DNA of 64,000 nucleotides from Bremia lactucae (taxonomy: Eukaryota > Oomycota > Peronosporomycetes > Peronosporales > Peronosporaceae), in the NCBI RefSeq assembly GCF_004359215.1, contig NC_090617.1:4069688-4133687 (forward strand), given 5' to 3'. Below the pieces are notes generated by a model. That model was not told where the DNA came from. It did not search any database and saw nothing but the letters and a program-made list of their open reading frames with translations. This document shows, one piece after another, positions 32,883 through 44,120 of the stretch (within the stretch, counting starts at the first letter, position 1; each line of letters opens with the position of its first letter). The position numbers were made by a program, and so were the translations under genes.

Positions 32883-33858
32883 CTAAAAAGGAGCACCAGC
32901 TGAAGCCTCTTCGCTAGTCTCAAACGGACAAGCAGAAGCAGGGTTGTAAAAAGAAGCAGGGGGTACAGTACCGCCCATGATTTCTTTCACACGCAAGCGG
33001 GCGAAATTAGTCCACTGCATCCGCTGTTTCATCGCATCGGAATGCGGATGCATGCGGAGCGCGAATTCCGTCTCGTATTGGTCGGACGTTTCAGCTAGAT
33101 GCAACACGACCGGGATCGGGAAAAATGCGCCCAAGCGATTTTCCCTGACCCTTCCATGATTTAAAGACGCCACAATATTTATGAGCGTCTAGAAGAGCGC
33201 GCTCTAGGAGCGACGCTCTTGGCCTGTTTCAACAAGGCCACTTAGATGGAGGGGGCATCTTTGGATATTCCATCCGACACATAGCCACGTTCAAAACGAC
33301 TGGCTTGTGACACCGTTCACGTGTCGTCAGCGGAGCTTTAGGCTCGAAATCCTCTATGTCTGAATCATTATTTAATTTTTAATTTAAATATTATGGATAT
33401 GGGTCTGAGTATAAGGCGTTGCGGTTATACTACCCAACGGAGAAGCGGCTGCGCCTTTATGGGCAGCGCTCTCATTACCTGTCGCTGCGCTATCTAGCGC
33501 AGACGACGAGACAGCATTCTAAATTGGGCTGTCTCCATATTGTGAGCCAAGACAGAAGTTTGGATGGGCAATAATGCGCCATCTTCATTCCTAATAAGCT
33601 CGTTGTCCGCATAACTGTATGAAGTGACGGCAACGGTGTCGACTCATTGTAGTCGACAACGATCGACGGATCAGCATCGTCGCAGCCAAAGTGGGATGGA
33701 TCCTTAAGCCCAGTTGACGCGACAGCAGCAGTAGCTGTCGGTGTTTCGACTAAGGCATTAGATCCTGCCGGCGTATTAAATCGGCGCATGAGCTTAGCGC
33801 GTGGTTGAGGGGGTGTCTTCGCAGACGACCCACCAACGTTGCCACTTTTAGGTGGCAT
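32883..33858 (-). pseudogene. Antisense reading frame between chromodomain and LTR, family B
   Basis: Against pol, from ATG 33858, a frame reads MPPKSGNVGGSSAKTPPQPR, then an acidic Ser/Thr/Pro-rich part to about 33600. It is shifted near 33500. A second open part, 33173-32883, contains HLAETSDQYETEFALRMHPH and RMQWTNFARLRVKEIMGG and stops right at the chromodomain end. Position, orientation and layout (Pro/Ser-rich N-terminus, ordered C-terminus) match the family A accessory gene, but I see no clear sequence match. Unknown function. Confidence 0.5.
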
Positions 33859-33988
33859 CTTTGGCGCCGTGTATGGAAACACAGGTCGCTAGAGTGATTG
33901 AGAGAACTAGCGGCGCGTAAAGGTGCTCGCAATTCCTCGCTCCTCTTTGACGAATTTAAAATGTAAATTCGTTCCTAAAAGGGTCTGG

Positions 33989-34480
33989 TGTAACGGGCTA
34001 AAGTTGCCCTAATGTTACACAGTTCCCTTTAAGTACACTTGGTGCACTTAAGGGGATGGTCAATTATATAAATAAAGTAAGCAGACCCACCTCTCGGGTG
34101 TGGTTCATACTTGTGACCAACACTTGTGTATGCGATGCACATAGGTGCATTTACATTAGGAGGGATGACGCCTAGCGTCATCCGTTACGCGAGGTATCTA
34201 GAAAGATACGCTCGCAATACATACTAAGTGTTTTCTATAGAGATGACATTTTGATCGGTAAAAATAGGTATTTATATTTAATGCGATTGAATATTAATCA
34301 GTCTGAAAACTACTTCCTACTTGGTAAGTGCGCACGAGGAGACGGATTGCCGCTCCCGTGACGACACTTAACTAAAGTTTTTAGTGCGTTGGGTGAGGAC
34401 GCTAACGCGCTTTCCACAACTACCTCACTGTACGCAAGAGAAGCTGGTTAAGCCGCTAGTATCAAACTTTCCCCTCGTAG
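33989..34480 (+). repeat. 3' LTR of family B element
   Basis: Starts TGTAACGGGC at 33989. Internal blocks ATACGCTCGCAAT, CCGTGACGACACTTA and ACTACCTCACTGT recur in the 5' remnant. The exact 3' end was not fixed, because the terminal CA is not clear. Confidence 0.7.
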
Positions 34481-34989
34481 CTCACCGATTTCTCTGTTGA
34501 TTGACATAGTTCACTGCTACTCTTCTACTTCTTCACAAAACACAACAACAGAGCGATACAGCGTCCGCTGCATGCTCCGACAGAAATAACTGCATGATTC
34601 CTAGAAGCTGCTATCTGTCGCGCACGGAGTGGGATGTACTGTTTGCCGCTTGCGCATTACGAAACTAAACCGATGGGAAGAGCGCAAAGTATTATTGTGC
34701 TGTTGTCACCGCTGTCGGTATGTAGAATTGAGAAACCACAGCACCGCATTAGCGCAACAAAGATTGGCAAGCGTCAAATGTACACCAGCTAACTTTTGCT
34801 GGCAAGTGCAGCAATTTAAAATGAGTGTCTGGCATAAACATTTTATCACATCGAAGCAGTTAAAAACCGGGCGCGAGTTCAAAGCTCGATTGGCTATTTA
34901 ATTTTGTTCTTTCATTGGTCGTAATAATAGCCCCATTGTGTAACGAATCCAGTCCCCCTCGAGCGTCGTTCCTTCCTAGGACCTTTACC

Positions 34990-37900
34990 ATGGGCATCCC
35001 GCGCTTTTACCGCTACATGTCGGAGCGCTATCCGCTGCTAAACCAACCAATCTCGAACGTTTCATTACTTCCGGAATTTGACGCATTCTATCTCGATATG
35101 AATGGCATTATTCACAATTGTACGCACTCGGACGCAGCCGATGACGCGCTGAATTCGTTGTCGCTCGAGGCTCAGCTGCACGGAATCTTTACGTACTTAG
35201 ACCGTCTAATCACTCACATTATTAAGCCCAAGAAACTTGTATATATCGCTATAGACGGCGTCGCGCCGCGTGCGAAGCTCAATCAGCAGCGATCGCGGCG
35301 ATTTCGTGCGGGTCTGGAACGCCAAGAAGCCATAGACAAGGAGAGACACCTTCAAATTAAGCTTCAAGATGAAAAAAATAGCAACAAGGCCTTAAATCTT
35401 TCAAACAAATTTGATTCGAATTGCATTACCCCAGGGACGGACTTTTTGAGTCAATTATCGCGACATTTGGTGTTTTTCGTACGACAAAAGATGAAAATTG
35501 ATCCATTGTGGGCCCAATTAGAAATCTTTTTTAGTGGTAGTGAAGTGCCTGGTGAAGGAGAACATAAAATTGTCGAATTCATTCGTCATCGAAAGATGGC
35601 AGTTGATTATGAGTCGAATCTTCGTCATTGTATGTACGGAAGTGACGCGGATTTAATGCTCTTGGGGCTCATGACGCACGAACCGCACTTTACGCTTGTG
35701 CGTGAAACAGTTGTATGGGGCGGTTCATTTAAAAAGGTCGCAGTAAAGCACATTGAAGAGCAACAGTGGCAATTGGTTCATTTAAGCCTTTTTCGAGAAT
35801 ATTTGATGCTGGAAATGCGTGTCGAAGCCCCATGGAACGGCGAACGAATGCTAGATGACTTTATTCTACTGACATTTTTACTTGGGAATGATTTCATACC
35901 ACATAGTCCGACGTTAGAGATTAGTGAAGACGCGATTCCGTTGCTCTTGAAAGTCTATCGGAATCTATTGGAAAGCCATCCAGGAAGTTATTTAACGTTA
36001 AATGGGAGAATTGTGAATCCGAAGTTATTGCAAGAATTGTTTCGAGTGATTGGCGACCAAGAAGAAGAGATTCTTGTGACTCGAGCGATGGAAGAGCAGA
36101 AACGATCGAAACGTCGTGGTAATCGACATCAATCAAGACAACACGAAGTGGAAGCCGAGGAGGTTCAGAACGCGATGAAATTACTTTTAAACGATACTAA
36201 CGAAGACGAATTGCCACTGTCCTTACCGGATGATTGCGTTGATATGGACGAAGATGAACGGGCTTTACTGGAAGCTTTGGATGGCAAGGACGATACGATA
36301 ATATCTCTAGAGCTGCAGCAGAAAGATCGCGAGATCCTCATGCTCGTTGGCAGTGAAAGTTTTCAAGAAACCAAGTGGAAGTACTACGAACACAAGTATG
36401 GCATACTCCGCGGCAATGGCGACGCTGACAATAAAGAGTTGGAACAAGTAAAAAAGTCCTATATTGAAGCACTAGTCTGGTGTATTGCGTACTATTTCCA
36501 AGGCCCACCGTCGTGGGCTTGGTACTACCCTTACCACTACGCGCCCATGATATCCGATCTTACAAACATTGAAGACATTCTCACGAACGTCATGTTTGAC
36601 AAAGATTCGTCAATTGCGGGCCCATTGCTCCCATTTGAGCAATTAATGTCGAATCTCCCCGCTTCGAGCGCGAATCTCGTACCTGAATCGTATCGATTTT
36701 TAATGATTTCACCGCTTTCGCCGATCAAACACTTTTACCCCGAAACATTTGCCATTGATATGGAAGGCAAGCGCAATGCGTGGGAGGGTGTGAATCTCCT
36801 GCCTTTTATTGATGTCGCTTTACTAAAGCAAGCAATTGCTCAATACTGTCCTGATTCCGAGCTCACAGAAGCAGAAAGACAACGCAACAAGCTGCAGCTC
36901 AAGCCTCTTCGAATCGTTCGCGACTTAAATGTTTTAGATACATTAACGTCGACATTACCAGGCGTTCGTGGCTTTCCAAACGTATTATACTGTCATACTC
37001 GAGTTGAAGTTTACGAGCTGCCTCCGATCCCTGGTGGTGAGTTTCAGAGTAAACTCATGGACAATGTTGTTGTTCCGCTTGCTGGATTCCCTTCGCTCTT
37101 TTCCATTCCGCTTGAATCTACACGCATTGCTAGTGTTGGTCTCAATTGCTTTGGAATGAGTTCACGCAAGGCAAGTGTGATCCTACAACTCCCAGCTTCA
37201 GCCAAGTTAATAGACAGCGGTATTGCTACTGCCGACGAGATTCATCCTCGAGATCTACTTGGCACGACAGTTCTTGCAAATTGGCCAAATCTTCACGAAG
37301 TGCTAGTTGTAGGCTTGAGTACGCTATGTGGAGAATACCGTCTGAAAGCCTCGAAGCTTTTGCACAAGAATTCTCGACGTGACGAGACGGATATTGTCTT
37401 TACTTCGTACGGACCTGACGAGAAGACTGCTTGGGCGTATTATGCCCAGACAGAGGTGGTCAAGTTCTTATCAGGCCGTGGGCTTCCGGGCAGTGGCGGC
37501 ATTGACCTCGGCGTTACGGGAATTACAATCGTCTTGCATGTGTTGCCTCTTCAAGGGATGATTTCGAATCCTCGTACAGGAGCCATTGAGAAAAAGTTTG
37601 GCGAAACAGAAGCTTTAGTGCCTGCGCAATTGACAATTCGGAATCATACGCTTCTTGATGCGCGATTTGAAGAAAAAGGCACGATGTTATTGAATGAACG
37701 CTTCCCCGTGGACTCGAAAGCTTTGATTACACGTGGCAAGTGGCTCGGTTGTACAGCTATTGTCTTGAATCACGATGAAGCCGAGCATTCAGTCTCGGTT
37801 CATGTAAATACGATTGATCGGGAGCCACCATTTGGCTACGTAATTGCCCAGAAACTAACGGATCGATTCTTTCCAGGCTATCACGTTGCTCAGAAGCTCG

Positions 37901-39729
37901 GAATCTCAGCGTCGACGTTGGGTTTGTTGACAGGAAGTGTGATTATCAAGCCCAAGGGCATTGATATTGGACTGAATCTTCGGTATCGCAAAGAGTTGTT
38001 GCTTCCTGGGTACTGTCGACTCGTAAGCCGTGATAGTGTGAGCTCGAGTGAAGACGCGGGTAATGTCTGGCGGAAAGGAGATATTGTGAAGATTGTTGGC
38101 ACGAGCAGTCCACGTGCATTGACGTCAGATTCGTCATACAAGAGCCCGGGAAGCACGACTGCATGGGAATATACTGAACGTGCGGTGCTGCTCATTGCGT
38201 CGTATCAAAAGGAATTTCCCGACGTGATTCAGAGATTCAATCACCTTCCTTTTGCCACGTCGTATCAAGGAAAAGATGTGTTTGGGATCCACGAGACAGA
38301 GCGCGTGGAAGTGAAAGCGGAAGCTATTAAACAATGGATTGAGCAGCAGCGATTGGGTGCGAATGAACACTCAAAGCACATTCCAATCACGTCAACGTAC
38401 TTGGGCGTGCATGCTATTAGTGCGATGGAAGCTGCAGGTACGTTGCGTGCGAACGAGCGTCTTAAGGCTGCGGAGAATCACGAACACGCTCCGATTGTTG
38501 CCACTATTCGTGCCGCGGACTTGTTTCGTCCAAATCCGTTGGTGAATCAAGATTTAACGGGTCAAGAAGTTTCGTTGCGAGCGTCGTTAAATCAAGGGGC
38601 ACCGGTGCTAGGAGATCGCGTGATAAATATCAGTGCTCGTGGTGTGCCGTTGGGTCATCGGGGCACTGTCGTTGCGACGCACGTGAGTAGTAAATGTGTC
38701 GAAGTGCTCTTTGACGAGAGCTTTACAGGTGGTGAAGCGCTCTATGGAACGCGTAGTCTGGATCGTGGCAAGATTGTCGCTTGGAATAATTTACTATGCG
38801 TCTCCATTCCTCCTAACAAGCTACACGAGACACGGAATCGCACGGCAACTGTTACGAAAGGAACAACGCATTTTCACGAAGCTATGCCGCAACGCGCGTC
38901 TGAACGTATGCCAGCTATTAGTAACAATCGACGTGGACTGAAGAAAGGATTTGACAAGGCTTTTGTCAAGTCAATGGCGTCAGTGGTGCCCCCGCCAGTT
39001 CCTAGTGTCACACCAGTTCCACCTGATGTTGAAAAGATTCAGAAATTGGTTCAAAAGTGGCGTTATGATGGCGAAGTTGCTACGTTAGAGAGTGCACAGG
39101 CTCCTGTGGCAGCATCGTCGGACTTTATGTTGTCGAAGCCAGTGACTGAAGAACCGCTGGCTCCTTCTGTCGAGGCGTTTTTTTCAGCAGCCGCGACGCC
39201 ATCGTTCACGCATGGAACCATGGATCCATTGATGCACTTGTTTCCACACATGAATGCTGAAATTCCGTGTCAAGACTCCTCGTTCCTTCCGCCTACACCT
39301 TTGTCAACGGCACCTCATGGGTACTTGGCTTCATCGTCTTCAGAGTACTACCCAACGCCTTCTGTAGTGCCTAATCAACAACAGACACAACTCTTTCAGA
39401 TGCCGGATGGCTCCTATGCTCCGATGTACTCATTGCCGACGCAATATGGTTTCTACGCATCCTCTCACGCACAAGTTCTGATCCCTCTTAGTGAAGAATA
39501 TCCTCCAGAATTTGAGCCTTCGAGTGCTGCTAATAATGCAGGCAAGGGGCAGCACTTTCGGACTGGAACTGGCCGTGCTAACGCCAGGAGTAAGGACAGT
39601 TACAACAATACGCCGACGACAAGAATGCAAAACGAAGGTCACAAGATGTGGAAACCGAAGCACAAGAACGAGACCAAGGCTTTGAATTTGCTACTTCCGT
39701 CTCAAGTCCTGCGTCAACAAAAGCCTTAG
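34990..39729 (+). CDS. XRN1: 5'-3' exoribonuclease 1 (XRN1)
   Basis: A cytoplasmic XRN1-type processive 5'-3' exonuclease for decapped mRNA, 1579 residues, within the family range and intronless. The start at 34990 (ACCATGG, MGIPRFYRYMSERYPL) is the conserved XRN1 N-terminus, so the upstream open frame from 34915 is not used. XRN_N motifs: FYLDMNGIIHNC (catalytic Asp 36), AIDGVAPRAKLNQQRSRRFR, VPGEGEHKI (187-193), YGSDADLMLLGL (Asp 219 and 221) and FLLGNDFIPH (298-305). A helical middle domain follows, with an acidic insert around 400-450. The D1-D3 and SH3-like region (GYCRLVSRD, GDIVKIVG) gives way to a Pro/Ser/Gln-rich disordered tail (about 1340-1579), the usual site for decapping-factor contacts. 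It converges on the co-chaperone gene, 187 bp apart. Confidence 0.97.
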   Translation: MGIPRFYRYMSERYPLLNQPISNVSLLPEFDAFYLDMNGIIHNCTHSDAADDALNSLSLEAQLHGIFTYLDRLITHIIKPKKLVYIAIDGVAPRAKLNQQRSRRFRAGLERQEAIDKERHLQIKLQDEKNSNKALNLSNKFDSNCITPGTDFLSQLSRHLVFFVRQKMKIDPLWAQLEIFFSGSEVPGEGEHKIVEFIRHRKMAVDYESNLRHCMYGSDADLMLLGLMTHEPHFTLVRETVVWGGSFKKVAVKHIEEQQWQLVHLSLFREYLMLEMRVEAPWNGERMLDDFILLTFLLGNDFIPHSPTLEISEDAIPLLLKVYRNLLESHPGSYLTLNGRIVNPKLLQELFRVIGDQEEEILVTRAMEEQKRSKRRGNRHQSRQHEVEAEEVQNAMKLLLNDTNEDELPLSLPDDCVDMDEDERALLEALDGKDDTIISLELQQKDREILMLVGSESFQETKWKYYEHKYGILRGNGDADNKELEQVKKSYIEALVWCIAYYFQGPPSWAWYYPYHYAPMISDLTNIEDILTNVMFDKDSSIAGPLLPFEQLMSNLPASSANLVPESYRFLMISPLSPIKHFYPETFAIDMEGKRNAWEGVNLLPFIDVALLKQAIAQYCPDSELTEAERQRNKLQLKPLRIVRDLNVLDTLTSTLPGVRGFPNVLYCHTRVEVYELPPIPGGEFQSKLMDNVVVPLAGFPSLFSIPLESTRIASVGLNCFGMSSRKASVILQLPASAKLIDSGIATADEIHPRDLLGTTVLANWPNLHEVLVVGLSTLCGEYRLKASKLLHKNSRRDETDIVFTSYGPDEKTAWAYYAQTEVVKFLSGRGLPGSGGIDLGVTGITIVLHVLPLQGMISNPRTGAIEKKFGETEALVPAQLTIRNHTLLDARFEEKGTMLLNERFPVDSKALITRGKWLGCTAIVLNHDEAEHSVSVHVNTIDREPPFGYVIAQKLTDRFFPGYHVAQKLGISASTLGLLTGSVIIKPKGIDIGLNLRYRKELLLPGYCRLVSRDSVSSSEDAGNVWRKGDIVKIVGTSSPRALTSDSSYKSPGSTTAWEYTERAVLLIASYQKEFPDVIQRFNHLPFATSYQGKDVFGIHETERVEVKAEAIKQWIEQQRLGANEHSKHIPITSTYLGVHAISAMEAAGTLRANERLKAAENHEHAPIVATIRAADLFRPNPLVNQDLTGQEVSLRASLNQGAPVLGDRVINISARGVPLGHRGTVVATHVSSKCVEVLFDESFTGGEALYGTRSLDRGKIVAWNNLLCVSIPPNKLHETRNRTATVTKGTTHFHEAMPQRASERMPAISNNRRGLKKGFDKAFVKSMASVVPPPVPSVTPVPPDVEKIQKLVQKWRYDGEVATLESAQAPVAASSDFMLSKPVTEEPLAPSVEAFFSAAATPSFTHGTMDPLMHLFPHMNAEIPCQDSSFLPPTPLSTAPHGYLASSSSEYYPTPSVVPNQQQTQLFQMPDGSYAPMYSLPTQYGFYASSHAQVLIPLSEEYPPEFEPSSAANNAGKGQHFRTGTGRANARSKDSYNNTPTTRMQNEGHKMWKPKHKNETKALNLLLPSQVLRQQKP

Positions 39730-39916
39730 CTGTGTATTCTTCAACAGGAACGTAGACACCTAGGACAAAATCTCTCTCTTGCACAACTATACAAAAACTA
39801 TATAAATGTATGAAATATTTGGCTAAGAAATTGAGTAAAAAGTCATTCTGTGCGTTTTGTATGGCGGTGTTGCTTCCTCTTGTTCCCTCGATAGCCCTCA
39901 ACTTTTTTTACTTTCT

Positions 39917-41573
39917 CTAGCCGCCAAAATTAAAGTGGAAGGTGCGCCCACTTTGCTGAAAAAATTGTGCATTGCCGAACGGATTCCTCTGCTCCTGTTG
40001 CTGAGAGCTGCCCGAAACATCCTCGCCACGGTCGTACTTTGCCCGATTCTCGTCATTCGACAGAATTTCATAAGCTTCCGCAATGTCGAGAAAACGCTTT
40101 TCTACCTTTTCCCTCTCCAATTCCGACTTGTCCGTATGTTTGTCTGGGTGCCACTCGAGTGCCTGTTTACGATATGCTTTTTTAATCTCCTTGGCATCTG
40201 AATTGCGCGACACACCCAATATTTTGTAGTAATTTTTCGTCAAACTTTGCTTTAGCGCAGCTTCAGCCTGGGCCACTTTTTCTTGAAATTCACTCGAATC
40301 GTCCAGTTCCAACGCACGTTTTGCAGCTCGCACTGCGTCTTCGTAGAGTTCTAAACCCAAAAGCGCTTCACTCAACTTCGCAAACGCCAGTGCGTAGTTA
40401 TCATCGATAGACACGACGTGATCACACGCACTACGCGCTTCGGAAAAATGCTTTAAACGGACCTCGCTTGTGCACAATTGCAGATAAAACTCTTTGTTCA
40501 TGGCCGCGTGTTCCGGGTCAACACTTAACGCCAAGTGCCACTCGTTGACTGCTTCTTTATGGACACCACGTTGCATCGCGTTTTCCGCACGATTCACGTA
40601 TTTTAAAACTTTTTTCAACCTTTTGTACAATAACTTGATCCCTTTATGCTCCGGGTCCGAGTGCAAACCCTGACGATAGTGCGACTGCGCGGCCTCGAGC
40701 GATTGCTTGTCCCCTAACGAATACAAGACTTCTCCTCGCATCTGCAGCGCAACTAAATTCGACGGATCTAGCTTTAAAATCGTACCGAGATCCGCAATGG
40801 CATCAAAGGGACTGCGTAATGACACACTCAATTGAGCACGTTCCAGCAATAATGGCACACTCGACATGGCTGCACTTTCAAGTATTTCCGTCAAATAATT
40901 GTAAGCCGACTGATACTCGCCGCGACTATGCGCGCGCTCGGCTTGGTCTATAATTGCAGCACATTCTTGACTTTTATGGAGCTGCTCAGCTCCCGCCGTG
41001 TCTTTTGGGTACAATCTGATGCCAATAACAATACAAAACTCACAATAAGATATGTCACGCACACAAAAAAATGCACAAAAGCAGCTCCACGCACTCGAGA
41101 AGGGTCTGAAAATCTCGAGATGCTTCAGCGCATTGGCCCAGCATCAGTAGGAGCTTCCCCCGTTGCAGTAAGCCTTGTTTAAACTTGGGATTTACTGCCA
41201 CGGACGACGAGAGGTCGGACAGCGCATGCGAGTACTTGCGTTCACTCAAGTAGGCCCGAAAGCGCTTGTAAAAGTTGCGCTCGTTCGTTGGCTCGAGCTC
41301 AATAAGCTTTGAAAGAAGGGAAATGGCAGATTTCATGTCGCCATCGGAGAATGCATTATCTGCAGCCACGCGAACTTTCGCCACAGAGTCCAGAGTGGCT
41401 TCTATACGCTGAAATGTGGCAAAACAAGCAGTGACATTGAGATGACTAGGTCTGTATTAGGAGCAAAATGCAAGTAGGAGAGATACAAATGGCCTACTTC
41501 GATGCTAAGGACCACGTACATTTAAAGCGCAGAGAGCAGAGAGGATACCAGCGACGAGAGCAGATACGCGCAT
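39917..41573 (-). CDS. ER-lumen TPR/J-domain co-chaperone, DNAJC3 (P58IPK)-like, three exons
   Basis: Inferred exons are 41573-41520, 41408-41095 and 41015-39917, giving 488 residues (human DNAJC3 has 504). Exon 1 codes only MRVSALVAGILSALCALN, an ER signal peptide. Intron 1 (111 bp, GTACGT...CAG, phase 0) and intron 2 (79 bp, GTGCGT...CAG, phase 2) keep the frame. The body is tandem TPR helices (SLLSKLIELEPTNERNFYKR, SALSVDPEHAAMN-type units, and others). A J domain follows (NYYKILGVSRNSDAKEIKKA, HPD in EWHPDKH, EAYEILSNDENRAKYD) and a Gly/Phe/Gln tail ending FHFNFGG without KDEL, as in animal DNAJC3. It would stimulate the BiP ATPase and help ER folding. An out-of-frame ATG lies just upstream of 41573. 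Confidence 0.9.
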
Positions 41574-42323
41574 GATGTCGCTTGTCCGCAAATTTAGCGT
41601 TCATGAAGTGTAGCCTTCGTTGGATACTTAAAGTTTGTAGGACCATACTGAATGCATGTTTAGAGTGGACACGTGGCAATTACTTATTGTTTCTTGAATG
41701 CAGTCATGTGGGCTAGAGTTAGGACGCACAAACGCAGAGGCTTATGTCATAATTGCCAATCTGAGGCAGCTAGCTGAGCATCCTTAGCGCCTACATCTCA
41801 TCCCTAAGGCCGTTTGCCGAGCATTACTAGCACATGCTGCTATCAAATTGCCAAAAAGAGCAGCGATTGTGCTTGCCTAAAAATGACGTCGTCATTATTA
41901 TAAGCCGTCTTAGGAAACACTGAATAACTAGACGGCATTAAAGCATATATACATTGTGCCGACCCTACAGTTGCAAGATCTGGCTGCGTCTATAAATCAA
42001 AAGACGGCTCGTCTGCTAGCCATTGACTTCGTCAAAATTAGTATTAGTAGACCACAGAAAAACCTGTTTTAGGAAGAATTAAAGTCCCGCGCAGAGAAAT
42101 CACTATGGCTAAGTGTCCCCGCTTTTATTTACTTTTATCGCTTGTATGATCTATAGTGGAGCTACCTCGCTCCTAAAGCCAAAGCAAGATTTTTGAACTC
42201 TAAATTTTTGGAAGTTCTTTCGTAACCGGTGCCCGATCACATAAGTTCCATCATCTAACATAGACATGTTGAATGATAATGAAAACACGCATCACGGCAT
42301 GCGTGATAGCTACTCATTTCTAA
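41574..42323. other. Intergenic
   Basis: Promoter side of the co-chaperone gene, then sequence without a supported gene or element until family A gag begins at about 42324. Confidence 0.45.
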
Positions 42324-43672
42324 GTGACATTGAAAGTAGAGAATGATGCCATCCTGGCCATGCTGTCCAGTTTGGACAGAGATGCCCTCCATTCAGCTAT
42401 CGCCAAGTTCATACAACATGAACTTGACGAGGCGAAGGAGAAGGTAGCCTCGCTTAATCAGCAAGCTCCCAGCAGGCAGAACTGTAGAGTGCAGACCCCT
42501 GTACCTGGGATGACGCACACGCGTCGTCCCGAAACCTTAAAGATAGACATCTCTAAGTATAGGGAGTCGAAAAGACTCCCACTTAAGACGGTTTGTCGAA
42601 TTAAACGATGTCATAAAGGATCGTCACATCGTCGACGAGCAAAATCAAGTCGCTTTTGCTCAGTCAAATTGGCAGGTCGTGCCAAAACTTGGGTGCTAGG
42701 CCTTAACTTGCGCGACCCATATGCCTTTGGGTCACTAGAGGCTTTCAAAGCCCGGCTCAAGCAGACATGAACCGCCTAGGGCTGAGTTCAGAGCTCAATC
42801 AGAGCTTCTAAAACTCAAGCAAGGCAAGCGCGATGTTCACGCTTATGCCCAGCACATACGGCCCTAAGCGAGTTGGATCACAAACAACCCATTTCATGAA
42901 CACACGTTGATTAAGGTGTTCGTGCAAGGTCTTACAGATGGTCCCGTGAAGACCCACCTATTCCGCTTGGAACTGGATACGCTTGAAGAAGCAATATCCG
43001 GATCGGAACAGGAGGGCTAGCTTGAGACAGGCTCAGGCTAGTTCGTCATCGTACCGTCCTCCAAGACGACACGAGCTTGGAGATCCGGAACCTATGGACA
43101 TTGAATGTCTTGATTAATGACGGATCAAAAGTAGGCGCTTTATACTCTTGATTTGTTAGCGCCTCCGAAGTTAACTTTGGAGACAACTCAATTGCCAACC
43201 CTAGATACCAAGCGGCTCTTGAGAGATCTGCATGAGGTAGAATCAAGCATATCTGCGTACTCGTCACAATGGATGAACGCGTTACTGATATTCGGTCAGT
43301 GGTAATTTTTGCAGAGAACGAATGGGTTCTTAGCAGCTCATAGATGGACGAAAGTGTCCTCGATGTGAAAACTCGAACCGAGAGATATACTCTTTTTACA
43401 AAGATTTGAATAAATTCAGGGATATGTTGCCTGAAGCGGTTCCATGCGAGTTGCCTAAGGATAAAGGAACTCAACATGACATCGAGCTCAAATCGGGCTC
43501 GAAGTACTGTGTCATGGAGCAGTGGCCACTGCCTCGTAAACAAGTACTTGCGAATGATAAATTCTGTACCGCTCGATTAAAAGCGGGGCATGCAAGGGAG
43601 TCAACCGTTTCACGCAGCCCACCGACCTTATGTGTGCGAAAGGCCACAGGAGGGTGGCGGCTAGTGCGCGCA
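42324..43672 (+). pseudogene. Family A gag joined to RT start (internal deletion)
   Basis: Gag is open at 42324-42770 (MLSSLDRDALHSAIAKFIQH, then VQTPVPGMTHTRR, LAGRAKTWVLGLNLRDPYAF). It continues in other frames to about 43080 (VFVQGLTDGPVKTHLFRLEL). Near 43090 it skips protease and joins the RT lead-in. The RT open part is 43406-43693 (LPKDKGTQHDIELKSGSKYC, MEQWPLPRKQVL). RT is cut at GGWRLVRA (about 43672), where LTR sequence begins, so an LTR end is fused directly into the RT fingers. Confidence 0.8.
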
Positions 43673-44083
43673 TTACATGAAATTAACACTTAAAGGCTTC
43701 TAATTACAATATTATCTAAGAGATAGATAATATTTCGAGAATATTACTTTACGTAGTAACATTCGAAAAACTTATCCATTGGTAGATATAGGCCAGCATA
43801 TCAAGTTCTCCGCGGTCCAGTCAGCGTTGGATGCGCGCAAAGAGAGATACAAATAAAAAAAATAAAGCTTATTACATGCTTTGTATTAGTTTATAGTTAA
43901 TTATTACCAAATAGATAGAAGCAGAAGAGCTTAATTATATAAAATACTGTTTATTTTTAACCCTCTTTAAAGCAAGTGTGTGAAAGAGAGTCTTCTTCCT
44001 CGGCACGTACTAGTGCACGTGAGGTGGCGTACTAGTGTACGTGAGGTGTACTGATGGGGTACAAGTCGGCAGTGCCCGTTACA
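43673..44083 (+). repeat. LTR, family A subtype 2, 5'-truncated
   Basis: From the internal ACATGAAATTAACACTTAAAG to the end GCCCGTTACA at 44083. It matches the reverse complement of the solo LTR at 14194-14643, lacking the first ~17 bases. The 5' edge is the junction with RT. Confidence 0.8.
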
Positions 44084-44120
44084 CTGTGGTTCTTGGACGG
44101 ACTACAAAGTGCTACCAGAG

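Larger units (their letters stand above)
28958..34480 (+). mobile_element. Family B Ty3/gypsy element with both LTR remnants
   Basis: Order on the plus strand: 5' LTR remnant (about 28958-29218), gag (29224-30336), protease (30440-30790), RT (31180-32150), a deletion, integrase C-terminus with chromodomain (32200-32880), an antisense frame (33858-32883), 3' LTR (33989 to about 34480). The LTR remnants share ATACGCTCGCAAT and the block CCCGTGACGACACTT with following GTTGGGTGAGG. RT thumb, RNase H and most of integrase are deleted. All parts carry stops or frameshifts. Confidence 0.82.

Noticed and set aside
34629..34901. 90-codon frame upstream of XRN1
   Set aside because: No domain and arbitrary composition; likely promoter or 5' UTR sequence.
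34915..34989. Upstream in-frame ATG of XRN1
   Set aside because: The family begins MGIPRFYR at 34990, with a good ACCATGG context.
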